From the NCBI GenBank assembly GCA_944474755.1, contig OX104123.1:65217898-65281897 (forward strand): a stretch of DNA of 64,000 bases. The letters are read 5' to 3'. Every line of letters begins with the position of its first letter. Position 1 is the stretch's first letter. The notes under the pieces were generated by a model. It made no database searches. It was given only the letters and a program-made list of their open reading frames with translations, and was not told the DNA's origin. The translations under genes were made by a program, and so were the position numbers. This document shows positions 38,632-49,506 of the stretch, in pieces. The DNA comes from Limnoperna fortunei (lineage: Eukaryota; Mollusca; Bivalvia; Mytilida; Modiolidae).

Positions 38632-38890
38632 TGTTTGAATGGTGTTTAACGCCACTTTCAGCCATTTTCCAGCTATAGTTTAGCGTCCAGTTTTTTTTGG
38701 GGGGGGATGAAGCCGGAGTGCCCAGAGAAAACCCCGGACCTTCGGTAGGAAAACTCGCAATCCATGTCAGTTAAGTTTGGAGTATTGGAGTATTACCCAC
38801 GGAGAAACTCGAACCCGAAACCTCAGTGTTAACAGACCACAAAGTCAATAATAGATGACTAACTAACTTTACCACTCGCCCACTGCCCCC
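38632..38890 (-). mobile_element. SINE family A, nearly complete
   Basis: Plus-strand order 'gtgtttaacgccactttcag', 'ggatgaagccggagtgcc', 'aaaccccggaccttcggtag', 'ctcgaacccgaaacctcag', 'tttaccactcgcccactg' is the full family A element reversed, with (gttt)n at its 3' end. Confidence 0.85.
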
Positions 38891-39674
38891 GGATACAAAT
38901 GTAAAAAATAGTGAAACGGGCGAAGGGGGGGGGGGACGGACACCCACAATTATATATCCTCCACTTTCAAGCGGCAGAAATAATAAATAATTAGTTGGCC
39001 AGTGATTACTGCGTATACGTTAAAATACATTGACGTTGGTAAAATATTATGGAGAACAAGCCCAGATGTTTTCTACGGCATCTTTATCTAATCATTTGCA
39101 ACAGAAATCTGGATTAAGTTGTTTTTTCTTGTGCCTGGGAAGTCCAGAAATAGGTATCATGTACTTTAATTTATTTACGACTTTGTCAATGTCAGGCATA
39201 TCGTAAATTCAAGAATTCCAGATCCGTTTTTGACGGATAATTTTAATTCATACTGCGAATAACTAGGTTTTATGTCTTTTATATTGAGTTCGAAATTACA
39301 ATTCTTAATTAATTGTATATTCTCGAGAGTACTAATTATCATTACAGCAATTAATGGTATCTTATTTTTGATATCGAATTAGTGATCGCAGCAAGTTGGG
39401 ATATTGTTTATCAAACCAGCAGTTTTACTACTGCTTATGACGAGTGAGCGAGGTTAGTTCGCCTGTACTTCTATCATAAGGTGCAATTGGATATGTGTTA
39501 AATAAGTCTAAGAAATATTTATATAATGTTGTCAACATATTTTACATTTCAATTACGAATTCCGTTGAAAACAAAACAGTCAGTTTTTAATCTTCTTTTG
39601 TATTATTGTCAACTAAAACAATAACCAAGTCATTGAAAATATATTTGTTTGACTGGTATTTAAATTTACTTGCA
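38891..39674. other. AT-rich sequence, no gene seen
   Basis: A G run lies near 38925. Otherwise featureless. Confidence 0.45.
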
Positions 39675-39862
39675 GCATTTTTTAGCTGTGCAGTGTTTTA
39701 TTGAGGGAGAAAGCCGTAGAATTATAATTTAATACTCTTAGAAAATTCTTGCCGATTACGATTGGAATCGAGCACACAGTTCAGCACGAAAACCCGGTAT
39801 TGACAGACAATGTGATAAATAGTAAAATAACTACCTTAACCAATCGACAACGAGGTTCTAAG
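39675..39862 (-). mobile_element. SINE family A, strongly decayed
   Basis: 'ttattgagggagaaagccg', 'tgccgattacgattggaatc', 'ggtattgacagacaatgtga' and 'aactaccttaaccaatcgac' follow the reversed family order with many substitutions. Confidence 0.65.
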
Positions 39863-40075
39863 AGACGTACAAAGTTTCTCTGCGATTAAGAAACATGTAC
39901 AGAAAATAAAACATATAAATAAAAAGATTTAAAAAGTAAATTAGAAGACAAAAACATGTTATCAACAGTAGAAAATCCACAGATAATAGATAGAGACCTC
40001 ACCAAAAATAGCGAGAGTACGGGTTATTAGTATTGCAATGAGCCTTCTCTTATTGATATCTATAATAGGCATAAG

Positions 40076-40212
40076 TAGCGTGGCACTCTCAAACACGTTG
40101 CCCACGTATGGTCTACGATCAGGTTTACCGTATTATGACCCGAAATCTCACTAACAAGAGGACCTTCACTATCCGGCACCTGGGGACGCGCTGAGCTACT
40201 CTGTGGATAGAT
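40076..40212 (-). mobile_element. SINE family B, 5' part
   Basis: Reverse complement of the family B 5' half: 'gcgtggcactctcaaacacg', 'accgtattatgaccc' and 'ggggacgcgctgagctac' match 'ggagagtgccacgct', 'cataatacgg' and 'cagcgcgtcccc' of the 61.9-kb copy. Confidence 0.75.
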
Positions 40213-40962
40213 CACAGTATATACAAATTCTTATAATTATTTGTATACATTTCAACGAATTTTTCAACTTAAATTGTTTTGTTACGGCTGCATCCACGGT
40301 TCCGTTAGACGAAAAGCAGGGATGCCTGTTCATTATCCAGCAATATAACAGCGACATCTACAAATAGGTTCTGTCGAGTTTTATTCAAATGTTCAGTTTA
40401 ATATTTATATTAATATTTTAGTTAGCAAAACACGATTGTACCAAAAATAGAAACTATTAATTTCATCATTCGTTGAACGATCCAACAGTGTTTTAACATC
40501 GATTTCTGTAGACAGAGCAAAATATACTCGGAACATTTCTTGGTCGTTTCCGTCTAGGGTCGGGAAAGTGACTTTCCGACTATAAGCGGACATAACCGGG
40601 GTGATCCGATTGCAAAACATACTCGAATCAAATGTCAGTTTTTAATTTGAAGAGTAAAATGCAATCCATCTTGAACACAGGAACGGGATATAAATATATT
40701 TTGTAGTTTTCTTTGATTAGCGGAATAAATATCTCCATAAAAGAGGGAGCTGGTGTCGATTTCTTAAGAGAAACCATTGTTGTAATTTATTCACTATGCC
40801 CGACGGGCATTTCGTATAATTGACTTATCGGTGGCGATCATATAAACAAAGGCGGAACAACAGCTATACACCACGGTAATAGAGCAAAACTAAACTGAGA
40901 ATTTTGGCATAATGCATTTCTTCAGAAGTTCTATGGCCGTTGGACTTGCCACAAGTCCCTTC
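40213..40962. other. No gene seen
   Basis: AT-rich sequence; short open frames only, without domain character. Confidence 0.45.
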
Positions 40963-41423
40963 GAATTTTTTGCTATTAGAGAGATACACATATACAATCA
41001 ACATTTCCTGTAGTATCAGCTTGTGTACAAAATTCAAAGGGACTTGTTGCATGTCTATATGTGTACACAATTCAAATGGACTTTTGGCAAGTCTATATGC
41101 GTACATAATTCAAAGGGATTTGTGGCAAGTCTATATGCGTACATAATTCAAAGGACTTGTGGTAAGTCAAATGTGTACACAATTCAAAGGGACTTGTGGC
41201 ATATCTCTATGTGTACACAATTCAAAGGGACTAGTGGGAAGTCTATGTGTACACAATTCAAAGGGACTTGTAGCAGGTATATATGTGTACACAATTCAAA
41301 GGGACTTGTGGCAACTCTATATGTGAACACAATTCAAAGGGACTTGTGGCATGTCTATATGTGTACACAGGCTGATAGGAAACATTGATTATATAGGTGT
41401 ATCTCTCTAATAGCAAAGAATTC
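40963..41423. mobile_element. Inverted-repeat element enclosing a minisatellite
   Basis: The left arm (40963-41027) and right arm (41361-41423) are inverted repeats of about 60 bp: 'tgctattagagagatacaca' on the left pairs with 'tgtatctctctaatagca' on the right, and pairing continues through 'aatcaacatttcct' / 'aggaaacattgatt', 'atcagc' / 'gctgat' and 'tgtgtac'. The whole interior is a tandem array, so the structure is a foldback element with a repeat loop. No transposase. Confidence 0.75.
41020..41370. repeat. Roughly 39-bp minisatellite, about 9 copies
   Basis: The unit is 'tgtgtacacaattcaaaggg' then 'acttgtggcaagtctata'. Starts near 41066, 41105, 41143 and 41179 show 36-39-bp spacing. It contains the palindrome 'tgtgtacaca' and lies wholly between the two inverted arms. 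Confidence 0.9.
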
Positions 41424-42794
41424 AAGTCTATATGGCTGTCAATGCGACATAGTTGATTGTTTTGAAAAAATCATCTTCCAAACGCGATCACATATTTTGT
41501 CTGAGCCATAGGTAGGTTACCCTATCCCTCTTTATTCACTGACAGGAATATAAGTACTTCACTTGTGTCAAGGCAGACCTATGTTTCTTATTGGATTCAT
41601 GTTTCTCATTTTCTTTTGGTTTCTTTTTTTTATAATTATTTTGAAATTTGCCTACACCGAATTTGATAATTTTAACAATATAGATATCTTGGATCATTTA
41701 TAGTCTTTTTCGTTTTCCACATAGTTTACATTGGACTCATCTAAAACACTTGACAACAATTGAATACCTTTTATAAAACAACCTGCTATCGACTTTTATA
41801 ATGAAAGCAAAATGAAAGAATTTAAGTGTGTTCTATTTAACATTAAAAGTTTGCTGTCTGATATCATGGCACCTCTGTGAAGTCATTTTATTGTAAGTCT
41901 CGAACACTCTTATAAGAGGCTTAGCATAATGAAATGTGTATTACAACTGTAATATATAAAATCATTACTAATATCATGAAATTCATAACACGTCTTCCTT
42001 GTTCTACGAATATACGTCGGCATTGAAATACAAAACGATGTTGCCCGAAATAAACGATGCGCATTCAGCTTCAGTTTTACCCGTATTTCTATGATGTTAC
42101 TTTAGTATTTAACATTTTAATGCACTTTACTTCAAAATAAAAAAAAACAGAATACTACTCTATCTACAATACGCTGATTAAAAATACTTACCAATCATAT
42201 CTTTTGTTATCAAAATGATATGATATGTTTAGTCTTAAAACACAGACTAAGATAGCACAAATACAAATAACACAATATACTATAAATAAATGCATCAGGT
42301 AAATACATTCTACCGGAAATGGCCGATATCGGGTTGAGCTGATTTCACGCGCATTCATGTCTACTCGTTGAGTTATCCAATCAAAACGACAAAAACAAGA
42401 ACGCTGCTATGGTATTTTGGAACACGATTTCGCAGAGAGTGTATTGTAGTTTGAGGCATTGTCTATTCAGTAATTCTTTGTGTGATAAAATATGTATTTT
42501 TTTACCTGCTTGACATGACGTAAACTGAGATTCCTTTATTTTACTCTGACACTGTCGACATGTCTATTTCCTGCGGTTTTTAAAATGAAATACTATTCTC
42601 TAAAAAATCTTCTAAACATAGTTACCAAGGTTACAATATGTAGTGCTCCATATGTCACACCGATTTTGTTAAGATTTATATATATTTTTTAAGCTAAACA
42701 TTTATTTTTCATAAAAATGTATACATTTATTTTTAGAAAAATCTTTGCTACGACATCAGAATCGCTAAATCCGTGTATTTGCTATGAGAAATCG
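41424..42794. other. AT-rich sequence, no gene seen
   Basis: No coding signal or recognised repeat. Confidence 0.45.
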
Positions 42795-42912
42795 ATTTGT
42801 CTGTTTATTTGAATCATGTTTAACGCCACTTTCAGTAATTTTTCAACAGTATCATGGCGCCCACTTTTTATTGGTAGAGGAAGCCAAAGTAGCAGGGGAA
42901 ACCTCCTCATAT
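42795..42912 (-). mobile_element. SINE family A, 3' fragment
   Basis: 'atgtttaacgccactttcag', 'gtatcatggcgcccac' and 'tagaggaagccaaagtagc' are the reversed 3' module. It stops where the body would begin. Confidence 0.75.
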
Positions 42913-43323
42913 TTGTATTATCTTGTAATAAATCTTTTATAAGTCTAAGTCTTAACTTATATTCTGCTCCTTGTTCTATCTATTTCTAACAAATCAATAA
43001 AAGTTTCAACAAGAATGCCAAGTTTCTGACAATGTTCCGATCGACGGATGTTTTATAGATATACGGTCAGATACTCTTTTTGTAATACCAATGGTGCGAT
43101 TTGCCTGAAGACTTACTAGGAAAAATGAGCTCGCTTCCCTCAACTACCATCTTTTTACTCCGGAAACATTTTATTTATATTGATATCAATACTTTTTTAA
43201 ATACATTTCGAGAAGTCCACTTACTTTAACATTTTATTCAAAGCGATCACAGTTTTTTGATGGCCAGAGCATAAATGACAGGTAAGCAAGAAATAATGAC
43301 ATATTCTAATATTTTGGATGATT

Positions 43324-43376
43324 TATTAATTATTGTTTTACGTCCAGCAAGCAATACTTCAGGCTCATATTTAAGA
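43324..43376 (-). mobile_element. SINE family B, 3' tail fragment
   Basis: 'ttttacgtccagcaagcaat' followed by a diverged 'cttcaggctcatatttaag' is the reversed tail module of family B. Confidence 0.5.
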
Positions 43377-43639
43377 ATTTACTCAAGTAACAGATTTTTG
43401 TATGGATTTCTTTAAACTGTTATAGGAGTATGACGTATTACAAAGGTCCTTATATACTGAAAATTACAAAAGAAGTATAACACAGTGAACACATGTTACT
43501 TAATTTCTTGTGACTATATATGTTTATTTTATTTTATTTATTTTTTTTTTTGTTATATATTGTTTTGTTTGTTTTTTATTTTGTTCGCGATTTTATTTCA
43601 TGTGTGATGTTGTTGTTTGATTGTTTGTTTTCTGTTTTG

Positions 43640-43768
43640 TTTTTCTTGAGTTTAAGGCCACATTTTTATAATTTCAGCTACTAGTATATGCCGACCAGTT
43701 TTTTTATTGGGCGAGGAAGTCAGCGTATCCGGTGAAAACTACGACCTCCGACGGGTAATCTGTTTAAG
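43640..43768 (-). mobile_element. SINE family A, 3' fragment, decayed
   Basis: 'gagtttaaggccacattttt', 'ttgggcgaggaagtcagcg' and 'aaactacgacctccgacggg' are the reversed 3' module and start of body. Confidence 0.65.
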
Positions 43769-44010
43769 ATTTTAAATAGATTTAATTTAATTGTTGGCAA
43801 TAGATGTATTTTTAAATGGCGAGAAAGAATATGATACGTGTATATATCTACCAAAATAGTTTACTTATTACGTTTTATGTTAGATCAAACACACATAAAG
43901 AAGCTGAATTACTGATGTTTATGTTGTCATAAAAATCTCTGAATGTAAAGTGTAAAAATGTATCCTTACATTGACGCTTATATTATTTCGCACTAACAAC
44001 ATGTGTTACT

Positions 44011-44490
44011 AAACAGATATATCATGTCTGGGAGGGGTATTTGTGAAAAATACCAGTCGAGAGATGAAATATTTCCCGAGCCGTTAGGCGAGGGAAATTT
44101 GATTCTCGAGACTGGTATTTTTCACAAATACCCTTCCCAGACATGATTTATCTGTTTAATTACACCGAATATCATAATTTCAAAGAGCGGTGAATACTAT
44201 AGAAGACCACTTGCGTGCTGTTTGTTGACTCTGTACTATCGGAACGTTTCTGGTTTTCAAAATCGATTACTCATGTTACGTTTACTTTGAGGTAAAATTC
44301 AAAACTTCCGAATGAATATTTCCAGCATAATAATATGCGGGGGTTATTTTTAAGCAAATACCACGGCACAGAGGGTAATTTTTGGCTGAATACCCCGGTG
44401 ATGACTAAATCGATGCAAAATGAGGAAATTTGCGAAAAATACACTGTCTATTGACCAATCAAAAGCCAGCATTTTTATATGAGGTGTAAT
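44011..44490. mobile_element. Foldback element with a 45-bp-arm hairpin
   Basis: From 44011 to 44157 the arms 'cagatatatcatgtctggga' and 'cccagacatgatttatctg' pair, and pairing continues through 'ggtatttgtgaaaaatacca' / 'tggtatttttcacaaatacc' to the centre 'atttcccgagcc-gtta-ggcgagggaaat'. The centre core matches that of the elements at 30.6 and 49.6 kb. The hairpin is followed by 'aattacacc'; the inverse 'ggtgtaatta' at about 44482 may mark the other end. No coding potential. Confidence 0.7.
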
Positions 44491-44977
44491 TATGATTTAA
44501 ATACAACGTACGCTTGTCACACGGCTACCTGTGTACAATCTATGTTGATTACTCAAATTGTTTACTTTATTTACTTGGAGTTAGAATGGATTCATATAAA
44601 GAGGAAAGCCGAAACAAGTATTGTCAGAACACCAGGCTTTTGTTTTATAAAACTTCTCTATTTAAGATAATATCTACAAAATAACTAGTCAACAATATTT
44701 TGCGGATTTCCCCAAACTGTTCTATAATAATAACTTGATGAATATTTATAGTAGGAATACTAACGCAACACAAGTAGAATTTAGCACTTACTCCTGTTGT
44801 TAAACTCCATGTGGCATATTGAGGGTATTTGCTTGGGGGGGGGGGGATGATAAGACAAATTAGAAACGCTATCAGTATTATGGTGGCTAGACACAACATG
44901 ATGAGATTTCTTTACTGGCAAAATTTTGTTGGGCTGTTCCCAATATTTGAGTTAACAGTATGTGTCCAGCGGGACAT
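44491..44977. other. No gene seen
   Basis: AT-rich sequence with a 12-G run at 44835-44846. Confidence 0.45.
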
Positions 44978-44986
44978 CAGTGTGAC

Positions 44987-46160
44987 GGTTCATTCCTCCT
45001 ATTCCCACTTTTTAAAATTCAAGTAAGAAAAGGTAAAATTTCAAGTGGGAGTAGGTGGAAAACTTGAGTAAACAAAGCATTATATTGAAAAAACATCAGC
45101 TCATTAACTTTTAATTAAATGCTGGTTAGGTACAGGTAAATAAAGTTATTTTGTATGAATTTTGATTTTTATGTAACACTTCTTTATGATTTATGAAGAA
45201 AAACATCAGTTAATATTTTATTTATTTTATTTAAATCGATGTGTAAAATGACGGATGAAGCATCACCAAACTGTACCGTTGTGATTTCCTGGTTACAGTG
45301 TCTAATCTTTAGGTTTTCCTTTCTGTTGTTGATCTCAACATACTTTCTCTTTTGGATCGGTCGCTTATTTACCACAAACTGCATACTGGATCATAGTCAG
45401 GTCATTGATGGCTATTTTCTACAAGCTATTTAGTGCTATTGTCACAGTCAACATTTCTTAGTTTCACTAATTCCTCTTTGTAAATAGAGGGAATTGGAGG
45501 AAGTTCATCTGTGCATCAATCTTTTATTCTCTGGATGACCTTCAACTGCAGTGGTTGTTGTTTGCTGAAACCTCGGTTGGTATGTTGTTTAAGGTGTTAA
45601 TTGTGGAAGGACAGTCTGCAGTGAGCATTTCCAGTAAGTTCTTTTACCCCCTCTGTTTTTTGCCGGAACTTGAAACCATTGTGGAAAAGGTTCTGGTTCC
45701 CAAAGTGTTTTTGTAATAAAGGTTACTGGTTATAGTGCACTAGCCATTATTGATGGCCTGATTTTAAATGTGCCAGAATATATACCAAAACTTAGCTTGG
45801 AGTTCATAAAGCTTGAGGTTTCCTGTTGACCACTATTTATGCCAATTGACTTATTAGCTTGCAAATCGTGTTTTTTAGCTTGGAAGAAGCCAGTAAAAAT
45901 TAATATAACTTATTTGTTGTAAGTTCATTTGTTCTATTTGAGCAAAGTGAACAGTTACTCATCTGCAAATATCTATAAATTTATTTTTTAAATCTTAATT
46001 TATAACAAAATTTGTAAAAAATACAGGTAAATCTCAGGTAAAGTTTAATTAATCCTAACTGCTATGAAAACAATTTAGTTGTCAAAACATCTATTGTTAT
46101 TTGCATGTGGGAATAGGAGGAATAGTGATTTTTAAAAAGTGGGAGTAGGTGGAAGACACC
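44987..46160. mobile_element. DNA transposon, 1,174 bp, with TIRs and 9-bp target duplication
   Basis: The 9-mer 'cagtgtgac' stands at 44978-44986 and again at 46161-46169, immediately outside terminal inverted repeats of about 31 bp. The left end begins 'ggttcattcctcctattccc'; the reversed right end begins 'ggtgtcttccacctactccc'; both continue 'actttttaaaa'. Subterminal copies of the same words occur inside: 'aagtgggagtaggtggaa' at 45043-45060 and an inverted 'gtgggaataggaggaat' at 46107. A 9-bp duplication and GG-starting TIRs fit Mutator-like or Merlin-like transposons by general knowledge. No transposase is recognisable, so it is presumably a non-autonomous or decayed copy. Confidence 0.8.
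45501..45716 (+). pseudogene. Open-frame remnant inside the 1.17-kb transposon
   Basis: One plus-strand frame is open for 71 codons ending TAA at 45714-45716, with balanced, non-AT-driven composition (for example 'DDLQLQWLLFAETSVGMLF', 'LPELETIVEKVLV'), unlike its surroundings. No start codon at its left edge, and the minus strand is also fairly open. After the stop, another frame reads 'ALAIIDGLILNVPEYIPKL'. It may be a relic of transposase or of captured host sequence; I recognise neither. Confidence 0.3.
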
Positions 46161-46325
46161 CAGTGTGACAGAGGCACATTTTCTTGTGTGAATTTACATT
46201 TTGTATTGAGATAAATAGGTAGGAGCTAATTGATGACAAAATAACGATTTTTTTTCTGAATATTGTATGCTATAGTATTTTAGTAACTTTTATTAGTGCT
46301 TTTAGATTATATGTCATTATTTTAA

Positions 46326-46730
46326 ACCCCCGCAAGGCTGGGGAGGGGTTATATTGATGTGGGGTGTCCGTCCGTCCGTCCGTCCATGCGTCTTTCTGTG
46401 TCCATACCGTAACTCCTCGATCCTAACTACTGAATCGAATTTAATGAAACATAAAATGAATCTTTGTCACTTAATGCCAATGTGCATCTGATATTTCACA
46501 TTTTGATTGGAATAATATTTTGGGTTTCTCATAGCAAAACATGGACTTTGTTATTGACATAAGGGGGTACCCATCTCTTATCCGAAACGACACCGCCAAC
46601 AATGATTTGAATTTGATAAAACTTTAACAGAATCTTTGAAAAATAGTGCCATGATATTTTACATTTTTATCGGAATGATATTTGGGATGTTTTGAAAATA
46701 TCTAAGTGCTTTAAATGTATGTCTCTGTGT
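46326..46730. mobile_element. Dispersed-repeat-like segment with (gtcc)5
   Basis: It starts 'cccccgcaaggctgggga', contains five gtcc units at 46366-46385, then 'ccgtaactcctcgatcctaa' and 'tcgaatttaatgaaac'. I associate this arrangement with a common dispersed repeat in bivalve genomes. The ends are not defined here, and only one copy lies in the window. Confidence 0.35.
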
Positions 46731-47309
46731 CACAAGTTTTATATTAATTACTGTCTTATGTTTTAACTTTGCTTTATCATGTGATGTAACTCGGTATTGT
46801 TTGTGTTCTGATTCGCTACAAAGCTCATTAAAGCTTGTGTTATATTTTGTTTAATGTGCGGAAACTCAAAAAAGTTTTCGTATTTGCATTGTTGATAAAA
46901 TCATTAAAAGGTATCAGACCAGTAATTGAAGTTACCGTTTAATTTTATGTTTAGACCAAGAAATCCCGCTTTATTAAATAAAATTATTGCCAATGATACG
47001 AAATATATTGTTTTACTATCATTGAATGTTTACAAAAAAATATAATTTTGAGTAAAAAATGTCAATAATTATGTAGCATTTACTGTTTTCCAAACATTAT
47101 CGAGTTATTATCATTGAAAAATCAATGGTCATCCGGGGCACAAGCTATGATCACGTGGTCTATTAAGGTACGTATAAATGTACCTTAACTTCCGCTGATA
47201 AATCTATGTTTTGTAACCACCACCCGACCCTTTGAACTTCCCAAATTTCCTGACGCTTAAGAACACATTTAATCAAGTCGATCTTCTCTTGCCCTAGCCA
47301 GCTGCTGTA
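46731..47309. other. No gene seen
   Basis: AT-rich sequence. A small hairpin 'taaggtac-gtataaat-gtacctta' sits near 47165-47188. Confidence 0.4.
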
Positions 47310-47558
47310 GACATCTTTTTTCATCCTGGTCGTCTATCTTTAGAAAAAATCAGACGAGACTTAACATAATTTGCGCAAGGCGCGCGAAACGGAAAACTAT
47401 TTTTTATGAATGCCATCTGAGGAAAATCTCAGCTGCGGAAAATAATATAAAACAATAAAATGTTGATAAGGCATTACACAATTTTGAAATCGGGAATCCC
47501 GTTATTAACTTGTCTGGATAAAAAATTTGGTTGGACAGAGCAAAACATGTTAATCGTT
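47310..47558. repeat. Local duplication, left part of copy 1
   Basis: It matches 48941-49189 at a constant offset of 1,631 bp, with only a couple of substitutions (for example 'aactattttttatg' against 'aatttttttttatg'). Confidence 0.9.
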
Positions 47559-47874
47559 TTAAAAGTTTAGAAAATACATTATGCACGAAAAATATTGATA
47601 TTATTTGATGTCTTTCTTAAGGTTCATCAAGTCAAATATTTTGAAAGGAAAAGAAAATGCCAGATTCTTATATTTGACAGGAATATATTATCTAAACATA
47701 CATAAACAACTGGAACCAGGAAGTATAAATACTAGATCGCAGATAAATGTAGGGTGAAATAATCACAACATTAGAAGGTTAGTCTAATACATGTACACGG
47801 CTTCCGTCCTGAGAAATAGTTTTGTTGCAAGAAATCTTTCAAGTAACTTTTATCCTTTGTATATTAAAACAGGT

Positions 47875-48143
47875 TTGTTTGTTTGTTTGTTTGGTGTTTT
47901 AACGCCATTTTCAGCAATTTTTCAGCTATATCGTGGCGTCCAGTTTTTATTGGGGGAGGAAGCCGGAGTAGCCGGAGAGAACCCCCGACCAGCGGTCGGA
48001 AAACTGGCAATCCTTGTCAATTAAGATTGGATTTGAGTACACCCTGCTTGCAGTGGGAATCGAACCCGCAATCTAAGTGTTGACAGACCACGTGATTAAT
48101 AGTAGACGAACTACCTTAACCACACGGCCACCGAAGCCCCTTA
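47875..48143 (-). mobile_element. SINE family A, full length with target duplication
   Basis: This is the best-preserved family A copy. The direct repeat 'aaaacaggt' is at 47866-47874 and 48144-48152. Between them, reversed: (gttt)n, 'gttttaacgccattttcag', 'atatcgtggcgtccag', 'aacccccgaccagcggtcgg', 'ggcaatccttgtcaattaag', the B-box region 'gggaatcgaacccgcaatc' and the A-box region 'ccttaaccacacggccacc'. Good conservation suggests a relatively recent insertion. Confidence 0.9.
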
Positions 48144-48307
48144 AAAACAGGTAAAATTGCCTTTATTATAAAATGTGAATAAATATAGCTGTAAACTCTT
48201 GTTAAAGCCAAAAATTTATGTTTTTAGCAACAATAATCAAAAGAAGAATTTGTGAACTTGTAAGAAATTCTGGAAAAGTGCAAAAGAGGTTACATTAAAG
48301 TGTGGTA

Positions 48308-48400
48308 ACCACTCACGTAAATGACAGGTTGGATTCTCCGTGCCGAGTCATAACCACCCACGTAAAGACAAGTTGGATTCTCCGTGCAGAATCATAACAT
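48308..48400. repeat. Two tandem copies of a roughly 46-bp repeat
   Basis: 'ccactcacgtaaatgacagg' then 'ttggattctccgtgccga' is followed by 'cccacgtaaagacaag' then 'ttggattctccgtgcaga'. Confidence 0.8.
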
Positions 48401-48429
48401 TCATAAAAACCAAGTAAACGAATAACTTG

Positions 48430-48618
48430 ATACGTATTCGAGTAAAAGAAACAGTCAAGAAAGTAATGACGTATTTTTGCTGATGTTGTCATCGGTAAAT
48501 GATACAACAAATGCACTGATAGGACCTCTGTGTCACTGTTTCGTATTTGTAACACTGTGTGTTGCTAATTAGGAAAACTTCAAGAGGATGTTTCTGGTTT
48601 ATTAATTAAGAGTGCAAT
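48430..48618. repeat. Local duplication, right part of copy 1
   Basis: It matches 49191-49379 at a constant offset of 761 bp with few substitutions. In copy 1 it lies 871 bp away from the left part (47310-47558). Confidence 0.9.
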
Positions 48619-48940
48619 TATTATATTATTTATATTCGTAATGAGTCACGTGTTACAGAAAACATGTAAAATCATTAAAGCGTTTTCATTAATATTGTTG
48701 TTAGTTGAAAATAAAAAAGTGTAAAATAACCCTGTATCAATTAACAACACGTGTCCATATCATACAAACTCAATTATACAATATTTATAACTATAACGGA
48801 TACTTTCAACTATAGTATAAAATGCATAAAGTATATTACTACAAGAACTTAATCATGCGAAATATTAAAGTTCGTTGATTCATGTCAGAACTTCAATACT
48901 TTACACAGTATGTATTTTGTTAATAAGGTGTCACATTGAT

Positions 48941-49379
48941 GACATCTTTTTTCATCCTGGTCGTCTATCTTTAGAAAAAATCAGACGAGACTTAACATAA
49001 TTTGCGCAAGGCGCGCGAAACGGAAAATTTTTTTTTATGAATGCCATCTGAGGAAAATCTCAGCTGCGGAAAATAATATAAAACAATAAAATGTTGATAA
49101 GGCATTACACAATTTTGAAATCGGGAATCCCGTTATTAACTTGTCTGGATAAAAAATTTGGTTGGACAGAGCAAAACATGTTAATCGTTAATACGTATTC
49201 GAGTAAAAGAAACAGCCAAGAAAGTAATGACGTATTTTTGCTGATGTTGTCATCGGTAAATGATACAACAAATGCACTGGCAGGACCTCTGTGTCACTGT
49301 TTCGTATTTGTAACACTGTGTGTTGCTAATTAGGAAAACTTCAAGAGGATGTTTCTGGTTTATTAATTAAGAGTGCAAT
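48941..49379. repeat. Local duplication, copy 2 (compact)
   Basis: Here the two parts found separately at 47310-47558 and 48430-48618 are joined with a single base (49190) between them. The 871-bp interval of copy 1, which includes the SINE at 47875-48143, is absent. The 80-codon frame at 49091-49333 is not conserved as a frame in copy 1 and is probably spurious. Confidence 0.9.
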
Positions 49380-49506
49380 CGTCCCTGTTTAGGTGTGGTA
49401 GAAAAAGGGCAATAATTAGTACACTTTGACGAGTAAATAATGGAGCGAAAACGGAGGGAGGGATGGAGGGCAATATTTCAGTTATATGTAGGACAAGAAC
49501 AAGTTA

